Below, piece by piece: positions 1 through 9,732 of a stretch of 64,000 nucleotides of DNA; the first letter of the stretch is position 1; every line of letters begins with the position of its first letter. The notes under the pieces were generated by a model. It saw only the letters and a list, made by a program, of their open reading frames with translations. It was not told the origin of the DNA and did not search any database. Source of the DNA: Sedimentitalea arenosa (GTDB taxonomy: Bacteria; Pseudomonadota; Alphaproteobacteria; Rhodobacterales; Rhodobacteraceae); NCBI RefSeq assembly GCF_016428585.1, contig NZ_JAELVR010000001.1, positions 124,001 to 188,000 on the forward strand, in the 5' to 3' direction. Made by a program: the position numbers and the translations under genes.

Positions 1-124
1 CAGCGCCCATCTCGTTCAACACGGTTTCGACCGACAGGGCAAAACGCCCCTCCGCCGTCTTGACGCCCTTGGCCTTCTGCCCGCGCGCCGGCGCCGGAAC
101 CACCTTGTATTCGTATCGCGACAT
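1..124 (-). CDS. DUF4177 domain protein, N-terminal fragment
   Basis: The reverse strand opens with ATG at 124 and reads MSRYEYKVVPAPARGQKAKG, continuing in frame to the window edge (41 codons). The opening MxxYEYKVVPAP and the following positively charged turn are typical of the small DUF4177 family, whose function is unknown and which is usually 60-120 residues long. The C-terminus lies outside the window. It could be co-transcribed with the thioesterase gene that ends at 193, since both run on the minus strand with about 70 bp between them. Confidence 0.75.
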   Translation of the reverse strand, partial: MSRYEYKVVPAPARGQKAKGVKTAEGRFALSVETVLNEMGA

Positions 125-192
125 CTGATTTCCCGAAATCCTGCTGCCGGGCACCCTATAGCACCCCGGCGTCAAAGCGCCAGACCCCGCGC

Positions 193-675
193 TCAGCCCT
201 TGCGCCGGATCCCGACACTGCGCCCGACACGCTCGGGCCGGGGCAGGGTGGCATGGCGCTTCGCCATCGCCGCGACCTTCTCGGCCACGTCGGGCGGAAA
301 GGGCGCGACCTTCGGTCCGCTCATGTCGATATGCAATCCCAGCGCCTCGCCCGTGGCGGCCAGCCAGCCATCCTCGTGGAACAGCTCCTGGTAGGTGTGG
401 AACCGCTTTTCGTCATGGTCGATCAGCTGGAAACTCACCCGCACCCGGTCGCCCTCGTGCAGCTCGCGCACATAGCAGACGTGGAATTCCGCGGTGTAGG
501 TGGTGAACCCCCGGCTTTTGGCATAGTCCGGGCCAAAGCCGAGCTCCGCATAGACCTCGTCGGCACAGCTGTCGAACAACACGTTGTAATAGGCCATGTT
601 CAGGTGGCCGTTATAGTCGATCCAGTCCGGCTTCACCGTCATCAGACTCGACATGAATGGGGCGGCTTGTGTCAT
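193..675 (-). CDS. Hot-dog fold acyl-CoA thioesterase (4HBT family)
   Basis: The protein has 160 residues if it starts at the ATG at 675 (MTQAAPFMSSL), which has a GGGAAAGAG ribosome binding site just upstream; a longer reading from 771 has no such signal. The segment DWIDYNGHLNMAYYNVLFD, about 20 residues in, is the classic 4-hydroxybenzoyl-CoA thioesterase motif, with the Asp-x-Asn-Gly-His-(L/V)-N core that positions the catalytic acid. The family hydrolyses acyl-CoA thioesters in the cytoplasm. Similar proteins often sit in carnitine or fatty-acid gene sets, but no such neighbours are visible here, so the substrate is open. Confidence 0.85.
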   Translation of the reverse strand: MTQAAPFMSSLMTVKPDWIDYNGHLNMAYYNVLFDSCADEVYAELGFGPDYAKSRGFTTYTAEFHVCYVRELHEGDRVRVSFQLIDHDEKRFHTYQELFHEDGWLAATGEALGLHIDMSGPKVAPFPPDVAEKVAAMAKRHATLPRPERVGRSVGIRRKG

Positions 676-889
676 TCGCATCTCTTTCCCTTTTTTGCGC
701 CGCGACCCTACCGGCTTTGCCGGGCGCGTCAAACGCCTTTGCATCGGGCACCCGTCCGGCCCCTCTGACAATTGGATCGATCCGGGTCAGTAAACAGTAG
801 GTGATGCGTTAACCTTCTGTTAATGTCTTGACGCGTTCGGGCGGGAACCCGGGCGCGTGTATTTATCGTTTCAAGGGAAGGACTGACCA

Positions 890-1543
890 ATGAAAACACT
901 TTTGGCCATCGTGGCGGCCGCGGGCATGAGCCTCGCGAGCGGCGCATATGCCGCGACGCTTCAAGGCACGTTCTACGACACCGGCGGCAACCAGGGCGGC
1001 GGTTCGCCGCTGACCAACACCATGACCCTCGCCGAGGCATTCCTCGCGGGCAACCCGACTCCGGACGCGACCTTCCAGTCGACCGGGATCAATTACGGAA
1101 CGCCGCCAAATTACACGTTCACCGACCTGAACGCGTTCCTTGGGGCCGATGCTGCATCGCTCAACCCGGCCTCGGCCGGCACCATCGACATGCTGGGATC
1201 GGTCATCACCATCGCCGGCACGATCAGTGTCGGTGCTGGCAACAACGTGTTCGACGTGTTCAGCGATGACGGCTTCTCGATCAAGGTCAACGGCAGCGAA
1301 ATCGGCCGCCAGGAAGGTCTGACCGCGCCAAGCAACTTCAGCTTCAACTTCGACGGCGGACTCGGTGGCCTTGCCGATTTCGAGATCACGTGGTTCGAAG
1401 GGTCGCGGACCCAGGCTGCGCTCGGCGTCAAGCTGAACGGCGATACGCTGACCGCTGCGGTGCCGCTTCCGGCCGCGGGCTTTCTGCTGATCGGCGCTCT
1501 GGGTGGCCTCGCCGCCGTCAAGCGCCGCCGCAAGGCCGCCTGA
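890..1543 (+). CDS. VPLPA-CTERM surface/exported protein
   Basis: A protein of 217 residues with an N-terminal signal peptide (MKTLLAIVAAAGMSLASGAYA, cleavage near residue 21) and a C-terminal tripartite sorting signal: VPLPAAG, a hydrophobic helix, then the basic tail KRRRKAA. That C-terminus is the VPLPA-CTERM signal of Rhodobacterales, thought to be processed by an exosortase-type enzyme; no exosortase gene lies in this window. The middle is rich in Gly, Asn and Thr and contains FSDDGFSIKVNG, reminiscent of PA14-like beta folds, but I cannot assign a domain firmly. It is monocistronic: a strong terminator follows at 1574-1600. A second VPLPA protein lies at 41548. Confidence 0.85.
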   Translation: MKTLLAIVAAAGMSLASGAYAATLQGTFYDTGGNQGGGSPLTNTMTLAEAFLAGNPTPDATFQSTGINYGTPPNYTFTDLNAFLGADAASLNPASAGTIDMLGSVITIAGTISVGAGNNVFDVFSDDGFSIKVNGSEIGRQEGLTAPSNFSFNFDGGLGGLADFEITWFEGSRTQAALGVKLNGDTLTAAVPLPAAGFLLIGALGGLAAVKRRRKAA

Positions 1544-1573
1544 TCCAACGATCCACCGCTGGATGACATGCTG

Positions 1574-1600
1574 AACGGCGGCTCACGGGCCGCCGTTTTT
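1574..1600 (+). terminator. Rho-independent terminator after the VPLPA-CTERM gene
   Basis: A perfect 9-bp stem, AACGGCGGC paired with GCCGCCGTT around a 6-nt loop, runs straight into TTTTT, about 30 bp after the stop codon of the upstream gene. Confidence 0.9.
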
Positions 1601-1745
1601 CCGTCTGCCGGGGCGGCCAGCGTGGCCCCGGCAAGGTGGCTGGCGGTGTCCGCCGGGCGATCTTTAGCGATCACGCCGGCCCGACAGGCTGCACGCGCCG
1701 TATGTACGCGATATGCACGCGGTCTGCACGCTCTGCACAGGGGGC

Positions 1746-3257
1746 TTACAACCCCAGCTTGGCCTGCACGATCTGGTTGACGGCGGCCGGGTTGGCCTTG
1801 CCGCCGGTCGCCTTCATCACCTGCCCGACGAACCAGCCGGCCAGCTTCGGGTTGACCTTGGCCTTTTCCACCTGCGCCGGATTGGCGGCGATGATCTCGT
1901 CCACCGCGGTCTCGATCGCGCCGGTGTCGGTGACCTGTTTCATCCCGCGTGTCTCAACGATTTCAACGGGATCGCCGCCCTCGGTATAGACGATCTCGAA
2001 CAGCTCCTTGGCGATCTTGCCGGAGATGTCGCCCTTGCTGATCAGCCCGATGATGCCGCCCAGTTGCGCAGGGCTGACCGGGCTTTCGGTGATGTCGTGA
2101 TCTTCCTTCTTCAGCCGCCCGAACAGCTCGTTGATGACCCAGTTCGCCGCCAGTTTTCCATCGCGCCCCTCGGCCACCGCCTCGAAATAGGCGGCCGAAT
2201 CCAGATCGGCCGTCAGCACCGAGGCGTCATAGTCAGACAGGCCGAACTCCTTGATGAAGCGCGCTTTTTTCTCGTCCGGCAGTTCCGGCAAGTTGGCCGC
2301 GATGTCATCGACCCAGCCCTGTTCGATCTCCAGCGGCAAGAGGTCCGGGTCGGGGAAATAGCGGTAGTCATGCGCCTCTTCCTTGGAGCGCATCGACCGG
2401 GTTTCGCCCTTGTCCGGATCATAGAGCCGGGTTTCCTGCATCACTTCGCCACCGCTTTCGAGGATGGCGATCTGGCGTTTCGCTTCGACCTCGATGGCCT
2501 GCTGAATGAACCGCATGGAGTTCATGTTCTTGATTTCGCAGCGCGTGCCGAGATGCGAAAAATCCTGTGTTTCCTGATACTTCTCATACTGACCGGGTCT
2601 GCATATCGACACGTTCACATCGGCCCGCAGGTTGCCGTTCTGCATGTTGCCGTCACACGTCCCCAGATAGCGCAGGATCTGGCGCAGCTTGGTGACATAG
2701 GCGGCGGCCTCTTCGGGGCCGCGTATGTCGGGGCGGCTGACGATTTCCATCAGCGCGACGCCGGTGCGGTTCAGATCGACAAAGGACATGTTCGGGTCCA
2801 TGTCGTGGATCGATTTGCCTGCGTCCTGTTCCATGTGGATGCGTTCGATCCGCACAAGCCGCGCGACACCTTCACCCATCTCGACCAGCACCTCGCCTTC
2901 GCCGACGATGGGGTGGTAAAGCTGTGAAATCTGGTAGCCTTGCGGCAGGTCCGGATAGAAGTAATTCTTGCGATCAAAGGCACTTACAAGATTGATCTGC
3001 GCCTTCAGACCCAGCCCGGTGCGCACGGCCTGTTCGACACAGTATTCGTTGATGACCGGCAGCATCCCCGGCATCGCGGCATCGACGAAGGACACGTTGG
3101 AATTGGGTTCCGCCCCGAATTGCGTCGACGCGCCGGAAAACAGCTTGGCGTTGGAACTGACTTGGGCGTGCACTTCCATCCCGATGACCAGTTCCCAGTC
3201 GTGTTTCGCGCCTGCGATGGTTTTGACTTTGGGGGCGGTGTAGCTCAGGTCCAGCAT
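1746..3257 (-). CDS. gatB: Asp-tRNA(Asn)/Glu-tRNA(Gln) amidotransferase subunit B
   Basis: A 503-residue protein matching GatB, the tRNA-binding and kinase subunit of the GatCAB amidotransferase that converts Glu-tRNA(Gln) and Asp-tRNA(Asn) to the amidated forms. The signature [18 protein letters not shown] is near residue 25, followed by the conserved [17 protein letters not shown] at about 95. The C-terminal part (from about residue 355) is the YqeY-like helical tRNA-binding domain ending in [15 protein letters not shown]. The start at 3257 has an AGAGG ribosome binding site. gatA and gatC are not adjacent, which is common in this order. Length is normal for the family. Confidence 0.97.
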   Translation of the reverse strand: MLDLSYTAPKVKTIAGAKHDWELVIGMEVHAQVSSNAKLFSGASTQFGAEPNSNVSFVDAAMPGMLPVINEYCVEQAVRTGLGLKAQINLVSAFDRKNYFYPDLPQGYQISQLYHPIVGEGEVLVEMGEGVARLVRIERIHMEQDAGKSIHDMDPNMSFVDLNRTGVALMEIVSRPDIRGPEEAAAYVTKLRQILRYLGTCDGNMQNGNLRADVNVSICRPGQYEKYQETQDFSHLGTRCEIKNMNSMRFIQQAIEVEAKRQIAILESGGEVMQETRLYDPDKGETRSMRSKEEAHDYRYFPDPDLLPLEIEQGWVDDIAANLPELPDEKKARFIKEFGLSDYDASVLTADLDSAAYFEAVAEGRDGKLAANWVINELFGRLKKEDHDITESPVSPAQLGGIIGLISKGDISGKIAKELFEIVYTEGGDPVEIVETRGMKQVTDTGAIETAVDEIIAANPAQVEKAKVNPKLAGWFVGQVMKATGGKANPAAVNQIVQAKLGL

Positions 3258-3328
3258 GGGTCAGCCTCTTGTCCGTGACCCGCGCGTTCTAGGCCAGCAT
3301 GCCCTGCGGGGCAAGGGGCGCGGACCTG

Positions 3329-3760
3329 TCAGAAAAACGAAAAATGCGTGCGTTTGACCGGGATGTCGCGGGTTTGGAACGCGGCTTCTAAGTCGCGATG
3401 CGGCGGCACGCATTCAAACGGCAGGTGCACGCGTTTCTCGCCCGTCAGCATGGCGCTGACCCGGACGGAGAAGTCCCAGCGGGTATCAAAGCGCATGTGG
3501 TCGATTTCGGCAAGATCCAGCGTGCCCTTGCGCCGCCCGCTGTGCCAGTCCAACTGGTTGTCGTCCAGCCGCACCCCGGCGCTGGGATTGCGATAAAGAT
3601 CCCCGAGCGCGGGCAGGGTCAGCAGCGCCAGAAGGCCCATCACCCACCAGGCCGCGTCGACCGCAACGATCAGGCCGATCAGACCTGCGTAGACGAGGAT
3701 CAGAACGCTGAGCGTGCGCCGTGACCGGCCCTGCCGGGTGAAGGTGAACGGCTCGGCCAT
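3329..3760 (-). CDS. Small membrane protein, unknown function
   Basis: A protein of 143 residues with two closely spaced membrane helices near the N-terminus (about residues 18-55: LSVLILVYAGLIGLIVAV and WWVMGLLALLTLPALG), then a soluble domain of about 85 residues rich in beta-strand-like alternation (GVRLDDNQLDWHSGRR, LDLAEIDHMRF). The arrangement of two helices and a small PH-like domain resembles bacterial membrane PH-domain proteins, but no firm family call can be made. Its start codon overlaps the stop of the upstream SDR gene by one base (TGATG), so it is translationally coupled to the pepN-SDR run. Confidence 0.75.
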   Translation of the reverse strand: MAEPFTFTRQGRSRRTLSVLILVYAGLIGLIVAVDAAWWVMGLLALLTLPALGDLYRNPSAGVRLDDNQLDWHSGRRKGTLDLAEIDHMRFDTRWDFSVRVSAMLTGEKRVHLPFECVPPHRDLEAAFQTRDIPVKRTHFSFF

Positions 3761-4500
3761 CAGCGCCCGCCGGAAACATCCAGTACGGAACCGGTGACGT
3801 AGCTCGCCTGATCCGACAGTAGGTAGAGTACCGCATCGGCAACCTCTGCCGCCGAGCCGGTGCGTTTCATCGGCACCATGTGGGCCAGCCGTTCGGCGCG
3901 GCCCGGCTCGCCCCCCTTGGCGTGGATGTCGGTTTCGATCAGTCCGGGGCGGATCGCATTGACCCGGATGTTGTCTGCCGCGACCTCGTCGGACAGCCCC
4001 TTGGTGAACGTGTCGATGGCGGCCTTGGACGCGGCGTAGTCGACGTACTGATTGCCCGACCCGAGCCGCGCGGCGGCCGAGGAAATGTTGACGATCGCAC
4101 CCCCGTCGCCCTGTGCAAGCATCCGCGAGACGGACTCTTTCGCCACGAGGATCGCGCCGATGACGTTGATGTCGAACATGCGCCGCAGACGCGCATGGGT
4201 CAGGTCGGTCACGCGGGCGGTTGCATCGACGACACCGGCGTTGTTGACCAGCGCGTCCAGCCGGCCGAATTCGGCGTCGATCTGCGCGAACAGTGCCGCG
4301 ATCTGGTCCGGGTCGGCCACGTCGGCCTGACAGGTCAGAACCCGTGCCCCGGCGGCCTTGGCGTCCGCCGCGACCGCCTCGGCCCCGGCGCGATCGCTGT
4401 TGTAGGTCACCACCACGTCATAGCCCCGTGTCGCGGCCAGACGGGCCGTGGCGGCCCCGATCCCGGCGCTGGCCCCGGTGACGAGCATCACCTTGCGCAT
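3760..4500 (-). CDS. SDR family NAD(P)-dependent oxidoreductase
   Basis: A 246-residue classical short-chain dehydrogenase. The cofactor-binding TGASAGIGAATARLA is at residues 7-21, the NNAG motif near 86, the catalytic Ser in NISSA near 139, and the YxxxK pair as YAASK near 155. The ending YVTGSVLDVSGGR is the usual SDR C-terminus. It is closest in style to FabG or glucose-1-dehydrogenase-like members. Its start follows the pepN stop directly (TAG then ATG), indicating one transcript. The substrate cannot be read from the sequence. Confidence 0.9.
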   Translation of the reverse strand: MRKVMLVTGASAGIGAATARLAATRGYDVVVTYNSDRAGAEAVAADAKAAGARVLTCQADVADPDQIAALFAQIDAEFGRLDALVNNAGVVDATARVTDLTHARLRRMFDINVIGAILVAKESVSRMLAQGDGGAIVNISSAAARLGSGNQYVDYAASKAAIDTFTKGLSDEVAADNIRVNAIRPGLIETDIHAKGGEPGRAERLAHMVPMKRTGSAAEVADAVLYLLSDQASYVTGSVLDVSGGR

Positions 4501-7056
4501 CTACGTCGCCCCTTGAATGCGGGTGATCATTTCGGAGGTGTCACGCGACAGGTCGGGCGTCGCCATGATCCGGTCGAGCTGCGCCTTGATCAGCGCCTGC
4601 CGCCCAGAATCGTAGCGCCGCCAGGTCTGAAACGCGCTGCACATGCGCGCCGTGGTCTGCGGGTTCACCGGGTCGAGCCGGATCAGCCAGTCGGCCAGCA
4701 GGGCATAGCCCGACCCGTCCGCGGCATGAAAGCCCGCGTGGTTCATCGACAAAGCACCCATCGTGGCGCGGAAGCGGTTGGGGTTCTTCCAGTTGAAATC
4801 CGGGTGTTCGGTCAGGGCATGCGCGACCCCGACCGCGCGGTCTGGCGCGGCCTGCACGACCTGAAGGCCGAACCACTTGTCGATGACCAGCCGGTCGTCT
4901 TTCCATTGATCATAGAACGCCGCGACTTCGGCTTCGCCCTTTTGCGCGGACAGCAGGCAGGACAGGGCCGACAGTTGCAGCGTCATGTTGTCGGCTTCGG
5001 CAAATTGCGCCGCCGCCTGCGCGCCGCCGTCAAGCCGGGTCAGGAGCGCCAGCGCCGCGCCGCCAAGAGCCCGCTTGCCGGTCTGGTTGGGGTCCGGGCG
5101 ATAGGTGCCGTCGATGCGGCAATCGGCCAGGATGCGCGGCAGCACGTCCTGCGCGTGCTGCGCCAGCGCCTGTTTCAGGGTCTCTCCGGCCTGCCAGATC
5201 GCATCCGGATCCGGTGTTACGCCGGTTTCAAAGATCGCAGCTGCCAGTTCCGACTGGCCCGGCTGTGCCAGCATCAGCGCGCGATAGGCGGGATCGAGCG
5301 TGTCGTCGCGCAGGACGGCCAACATGCCGTCAAGGTAATCGGCATCCGGCGTTGTGCCCCGTGTCGCCATGCCGGTCAGCGTCGCCCGGGCCAGCGCCCG
5401 GCCCGCTTCCCAGCGGTTGAACGGGTCGGTGTCATGGGCCAGCAGGAAGGCACGGTCGGCCGATGTCATCTCGCGGATCAGCACCACGGGCGCGGAAAAA
5501 CCGCGCAGGATCGACGGCACCGGTTTCGCGGCCAGCCCTTCAAAGGTGAAGCTCTGCGTCGCCTCGGTCATTTCGAGCGTTTCGGTGGCGCGCACTTCGT
5601 CGCCGTTGGCGTTCAGCAGCCCCACGTCGATGGGGATGACCAGCGGTTGCGGGTCGGGTGTTGCGGCCGAGGGCGGCGTGGTCTGGGTGAAGGTCAGCGC
5701 ATATTTGCCGTCGGCCCAGTCTTCGGTCACCGACAGGCGCGGGGTGCCGGCCTGCGCATACCAGCGCGCAAACTGGGTCAGGTCGCGTCCGGTCACATCT
5801 TCGAACACCTTCAGCCAGTCCTCGATGGTGCAGGCCTGCCCGTCATGGCGCGCGAAATAGAGATCGAGCGCCTCGGCATAGGCGGCATCGCCGACCAGCC
5901 GTTTCAGCATGCCGATCACCTCCGCGCCCTTTTCATAGACGGTGGCGGTGTAGAAGTTGTTGATCTCCTGAAAGCTCTCGGGCCGCACCGGGTGGGCCAG
6001 CGGCCCCTGGTCCTCAGGGAACTGGCGGGCGCGCAGGTCGATCACGTCGGTGATGCGCTTGACCGGCGCGCTGCGCATGTCCGAGGTGAACTGGCTGTCA
6101 CGATAGACCGTCAGCCCTTCCTTGAGGCAGAGCTGGAACCAGTCGCGGCAGGTGATGCGGTTGCCGGTCCAGTTGTGGAAATACTCATGCGCGATGATCG
6201 CCTCGATGCGTTCGAAATTGGTGTCGGTCGCGGTTTCGGGGCTGGCCAGCACGGCCGAGGAGTTGAACACGTTCAGCCCCTTGTTCTCCATCGCGCCCAT
6301 GTTGAAATCGTCGACCGCGACGATGTTGAACACATCAAGATCGTATTCGCGGCCATAGACTTCTTCATCCCAGCGCATGGATTTCTTTAGCGCCTCCATG
6401 CCGAAGGCGCATTTGCCTTCATCGCCGGGCCGGACATACAGGTTCAGCGCGACATCCTTGCCCGAACAGGTGGTGAAGCTGTCTGACAGCGCCACCAGAT
6501 CGCCCGCGACCAGCGCGAAGAGATAGGCGGGTTTGGGCCAGGGGTCGTGCCATGTCGCGCTGTGCTCGCCCGACCGGACCGGGTTGCCGTTGGACAGCAG
6601 GACCGGGTGCGGCCCGTTGATCGTCACGGTGAAGACACTCATCACGTCGGGTCGGTCGGGGTAGTAGGTGATCTTGCGAAAGCCTTCGGCCTCGCATTGG
6701 GTGCAATACATGCCGTTTGACATGTAGAGCCCTTCCAGCGCCGTGTTGTTCGCCGGGTCGATCTCGACCTCGGCCTCCCAGGTGAAGGGCGCATCCGGCA
6801 CCGTGCAGGTCAGTCCCGCGTCGGTCACATCCGGCGTGACTGGTGCGCCGTCGATGCGCGCCTCGATCAGCTTCAGGGTCTCGCCATGCAGGAAGAACGT
6901 CCGATCCTTGGCCTCCGGGTTCGGTCGAAATGCGATGCGGCTGTGCACGCGTGTCGCGTTGGGGGCCAGATCGAAGACGAGGTGCACCGAATCGACCACG
7001 AAGCCGAAGGGCGCATAGTCTTTCAGATAGATGGTCGTGGGGGCTGCATCGCGCAT
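4501..7056 (-). CDS. pepN: Aminopeptidase N (M1 family)
   Basis: An 851-residue M1 zinc aminopeptidase, starting at the ATG at 7056 (MRDAAPTTIYLKDYAPFGF), which has GGAG six bases upstream; an in-frame ATG at 7104 lacks this. The substrate-binding GAMENKGLNVFN and the zinc site HEYFHNWTGNR, with the downstream Glu in CLKEGLTVYRD, are all present and intact. The TFTQTTPP region and the long helical C-terminal domain match the E. coli-type PepN. It removes N-terminal amino acids from peptides in the cytoplasm. It leads a three-gene minus-strand run with the SDR and the small membrane protein. Confidence 0.96.
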   Translation of the reverse strand: MRDAAPTTIYLKDYAPFGFVVDSVHLVFDLAPNATRVHSRIAFRPNPEAKDRTFFLHGETLKLIEARIDGAPVTPDVTDAGLTCTVPDAPFTWEAEVEIDPANNTALEGLYMSNGMYCTQCEAEGFRKITYYPDRPDVMSVFTVTINGPHPVLLSNGNPVRSGEHSATWHDPWPKPAYLFALVAGDLVALSDSFTTCSGKDVALNLYVRPGDEGKCAFGMEALKKSMRWDEEVYGREYDLDVFNIVAVDDFNMGAMENKGLNVFNSSAVLASPETATDTNFERIEAIIAHEYFHNWTGNRITCRDWFQLCLKEGLTVYRDSQFTSDMRSAPVKRITDVIDLRARQFPEDQGPLAHPVRPESFQEINNFYTATVYEKGAEVIGMLKRLVGDAAYAEALDLYFARHDGQACTIEDWLKVFEDVTGRDLTQFARWYAQAGTPRLSVTEDWADGKYALTFTQTTPPSAATPDPQPLVIPIDVGLLNANGDEVRATETLEMTEATQSFTFEGLAAKPVPSILRGFSAPVVLIREMTSADRAFLLAHDTDPFNRWEAGRALARATLTGMATRGTTPDADYLDGMLAVLRDDTLDPAYRALMLAQPGQSELAAAIFETGVTPDPDAIWQAGETLKQALAQHAQDVLPRILADCRIDGTYRPDPNQTGKRALGGAALALLTRLDGGAQAAAQFAEADNMTLQLSALSCLLSAQKGEAEVAAFYDQWKDDRLVIDKWFGLQVVQAAPDRAVGVAHALTEHPDFNWKNPNRFRATMGALSMNHAGFHAADGSGYALLADWLIRLDPVNPQTTARMCSAFQTWRRYDSGRQALIKAQLDRIMATPDLSRDTSEMITRIQGAT

Positions 7057-7170
7057 GGGAGTCTCCGGAGCGGAACAATTTCTGCCGGTGGACGTTAGGT
7101 TCACAAGAAAGCAGGCGCAACCGATCCCGTCGGTTGCCCGAAATCAACTTGTCAAGGAACAGGAGAGATC

Positions 7171-7389
7171 ATGTCCGCACCGCAGACGAACATCGAAAAG
7201 CAGGAACGCCGCCACAAGGGTCCGCTCATCGGCGTTGGACTGGCAGTGGTGGTAGCCATCGTCGGTTACGTGGTCTGGCAGTCGACATTCGAAGCCGAGC
7301 AACCCGGCCCCGCGGGTGTGACCGGCACCGAGCAGGCCGCACCGCAAGTGGATCCGAACGCAGGCAATTCCACCGCTCCGGCGGACTGA
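7171..7389 (+). CDS. Small single-pass membrane protein, hypothetical
   Basis: A 72-residue protein, MSAPQTNIEKQERRHKGPL, followed by one hydrophobic helix (about residues 20-37, IGVGLAVVVAIVGYVVWQ) and a Pro/Ala/Gly-rich tail, which suggests a short anchored periplasmic tail. An AGGAGAG ribosome binding site precedes the ATG. It is divergent from pepN and followed by an imperfect terminator. No family recognised. Confidence 0.7.
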   Translation: MSAPQTNIEKQERRHKGPLIGVGLAVVVAIVGYVVWQSTFEAEQPGPAGVTGTEQAAPQVDPNAGNSTAPAD

Positions 7390-7405
7390 TCTCGACGTCA
7401 TGAAG

Positions 7406-7436
7406 CACGCGGCGCTCCGATGGGTGCCGCGTGTTG
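7406..7436 (+). terminator. Possible terminator after the small membrane protein
   Basis: CACGCGGCGC pairs with GTGCCGCGTG (10 bp including one G-T pair, 8-nt loop), followed by only a weak T-rich stretch. It lies between the 7171 gene and glcB. Confidence 0.5.
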
Positions 7437-7503
7437 CCTATTGGAAACTTTCGCTCTAACTGTCCCCCGGCATACAATCGCACACAGGCGAAAAGGGACG
7501 GGA

Positions 7504-9645
7504 ATGAGCGACAGAAAGGTGATCGACGGGCTGCAGGTTGCGCCCGAACTTGTGGACTTCATCGACAACAAGGCGCTGCCGGGGACGGGCGTGTCGTCCG
7601 AGACATTCTGGAGCGGACTGTCGCGCGTCCTGCACGAACTGGGACCCGAAAACCGCGCCTTGCTCGAGCGGCGCGAGGAGCTGCAGAAACAGATCGACGA
7701 GTGGCACATCGCCCGCCGCGACCAGCCCCACGATCACGAGGCCTACACGGCGTTTCTCGAGGACATCGGATATCTGCTGCCCGAGGGCGAGGATTTCGAA
7801 GTCGACACCGCCAATGTCGATCCCGAGATCGCGGATGTGGCCGGCCCGCAACTGGTGGTGCCCGTGACCAATGCGCGCTACGCGCTGAACGCCGCGAATG
7901 CGCGTTGGGGCAGCCTTTATGATGGTTTTTACGGCACCGATGCCATGGGCAGCCTGCCGCCGGCGGGCGGGTACGACCGCGGTCGCGGCGCACGTGTCGT
8001 TGCGCGGGCGCGGGTGTTCCTCGACGAGGCCTTCCCCATCGTCGGCACCAGCCACGCGGACGCGCGCCGTTACCATGTGAATGACGGTGCCCTGCTGGTC
8101 GATGACCACCCCCTCGCCAACCCCAAGCAGTTCGTCGGATACCGCGGCCATCCCAAGGCACCCGACGCGGTCGTTCTGGTCAATCACGGCCTGCATGTCG
8201 AACTGGTCTTTGACCGCACCCATCCGATCGGCAGCCGCGATCAGGCGGGCCTGGCCGACGTGCGGCTGGAAAGCGCACTCACCGTCATCATGGATTGCGA
8301 GGACTCTGTCGCCTGCGTCGACGCCGAGGACAAGGTGCTGGCCTATGACAACTGGCTCGGGCTGATGCAGGGCGATCTGTCGACTACGCTCGAAAAGGGC
8401 GGGCGCACCGTGACCCGCGCGCTGAACCCCGACCGCGAGTACACCGCGCCCGATGGCGGCAGCCTGTCGCTGAAGGGGCGCGCGCTCATGCTGGTGCGTG
8501 ACGTGGGGCACCTGATGACCAACCCGGCAATTCTCGACCGCGACGGAAACGAGACCTTCGAAGGGCTGATGGACGCGATGATCACCGTGATGATCGCGAT
8601 GCATGACCTCAACTCCGAGGGCGGCAATTCGGTCAAGGGGTCGGTCTATGTGGTCAAGCCCAAGATGCACGGTCCGGACGAGGTCGATTTCGCCGCGCGC
8701 ACCTTCGACATGGTCGAGGACATCCTCGGCCTGCCGCGCAACACCGTGAAGATCGGCATCATGGACGAGGAACGTCGCACCAGCGTCAACCTCAAGCAAT
8801 GTATCCGCGCGGCGAAAAGCCGGGTCGCTTTCATCAACACCGGATTTCTGGACCGCACCGGCGACGAGATTCACACGTCGATGGAGGCGGGACCGTTCTC
8901 GCGCAAGGACTTCATCAAACGCAAGGACTGGATCGGCGCCTACGAGGATCGCAACGTCGATATCGGGCTCGAATGCGGTCTGCAGGGACGCGCCCAGATC
9001 GGCAAGGGCATGTGGGCGATGCCCGACATGATGGAGGCGATGCTGGACCAGAAGATCGCCCACCCGCGTGCCGGGGCGAACACCGCCTGGGTGCCCAGCC
9101 CGACTGCGGCGACGCTGCACGCGCTGCACTACCACAAGGTCGATGTCTTCGCCGTTCAGGACAAGCTGAAGGCTGGTGGACGGCGGGCCCATGTTGACGC
9201 CGTGCTGAACATCCCGCTGGCCACCTACCGGCGCTGGAGCGATGCGCAGAAGCAGCGCGAGGTCGAGAACAATGCGCAGGGCATCCTCGGCTATGTGGTG
9301 CGCTGGATCGACCAGGGCGTGGGCTGTTCCAAGGTGCCGGACATCAACAACGTCGGGCTGATGGAAGATCGCGCCACCTGCCGCATTTCGGCCCAGCACA
9401 TCGCCAACTGGTTGCATCACGGCGTGGTCAGCCAGGACGATGTGATGACCGCGATGAAGAAGATGGCCGCCGTGGTGGACGAACAGAACGCGGGCGACCC
9501 GTTCTATTCGCCGATGGCACCGGGATTTGACGGCATCGCCTTCAAGGCGGCCTGCGATCTGGTGTTCAAGGGCCGCGAGCAGCCGTCCGGATATACCGAG
9601 CCGGTGCTGCATGCGCGTCGTCTGGAGCTTAAGGCGGCAGGCTGA
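7504..9645 (+). CDS. glcB: Malate synthase G
   Basis: A 713-residue protein that condenses glyoxylate with acetyl-CoA to malate (glyoxylate bypass and glycolate use). The start ATG at 7504 is preceded by AGGGACGGGA; an in-frame upstream extension to 7420 is not supported. Features of the single-chain G isoform are the conserved N-terminal helical clasp, the long insert [24 protein letters not shown]-type segment near residue 118, the Mg-binding and catalytic core around [16 protein letters not shown], and [19 protein letters not shown]. Length is normal (about 720). No isocitrate lyase proper is adjacent. Confidence 0.96.
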   Translation: MSDRKVIDGLQVAPELVDFIDNKALPGTGVSSETFWSGLSRVLHELGPENRALLERREELQKQIDEWHIARRDQPHDHEAYTAFLEDIGYLLPEGEDFEVDTANVDPEIADVAGPQLVVPVTNARYALNAANARWGSLYDGFYGTDAMGSLPPAGGYDRGRGARVVARARVFLDEAFPIVGTSHADARRYHVNDGALLVDDHPLANPKQFVGYRGHPKAPDAVVLVNHGLHVELVFDRTHPIGSRDQAGLADVRLESALTVIMDCEDSVACVDAEDKVLAYDNWLGLMQGDLSTTLEKGGRTVTRALNPDREYTAPDGGSLSLKGRALMLVRDVGHLMTNPAILDRDGNETFEGLMDAMITVMIAMHDLNSEGGNSVKGSVYVVKPKMHGPDEVDFAARTFDMVEDILGLPRNTVKIGIMDEERRTSVNLKQCIRAAKSRVAFINTGFLDRTGDEIHTSMEAGPFSRKDFIKRKDWIGAYEDRNVDIGLECGLQGRAQIGKGMWAMPDMMEAMLDQKIAHPRAGANTAWVPSPTAATLHALHYHKVDVFAVQDKLKAGGRRAHVDAVLNIPLATYRRWSDAQKQREVENNAQGILGYVVRWIDQGVGCSKVPDINNVGLMEDRATCRISAQHIANWLHHGVVSQDDVMTAMKKMAAVVDEQNAGDPFYSPMAPGFDGIAFKAACDLVFKGREQPSGYTEPVLHARRLELKAAG

Positions 9646-9732
9646 CGCGACCGGGTTCGAGGGGAACGCCGCGGGTTTTCTATCCCCGGTCCCCCTCGGC
9701 GAATTTTCGACCATATGAATGAGGAGTGGGTC

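Noticed and set aside
3880-6390. An 836-codon open frame on the plus strand opposite pepN and the SDR gene
   Set aside because: It is antisense to two clear genes with intact motifs. Its translation has no family signature, is rich in Arg, Gly, Val and His, and runs across two genes; this is the usual effect of GC-rich codon bias.
7456-9714. A 752-codon minus-strand frame opposite malate synthase
   Set aside because: Shadow of glcB with low-complexity His/Arg/Val-rich translation and no start signal.
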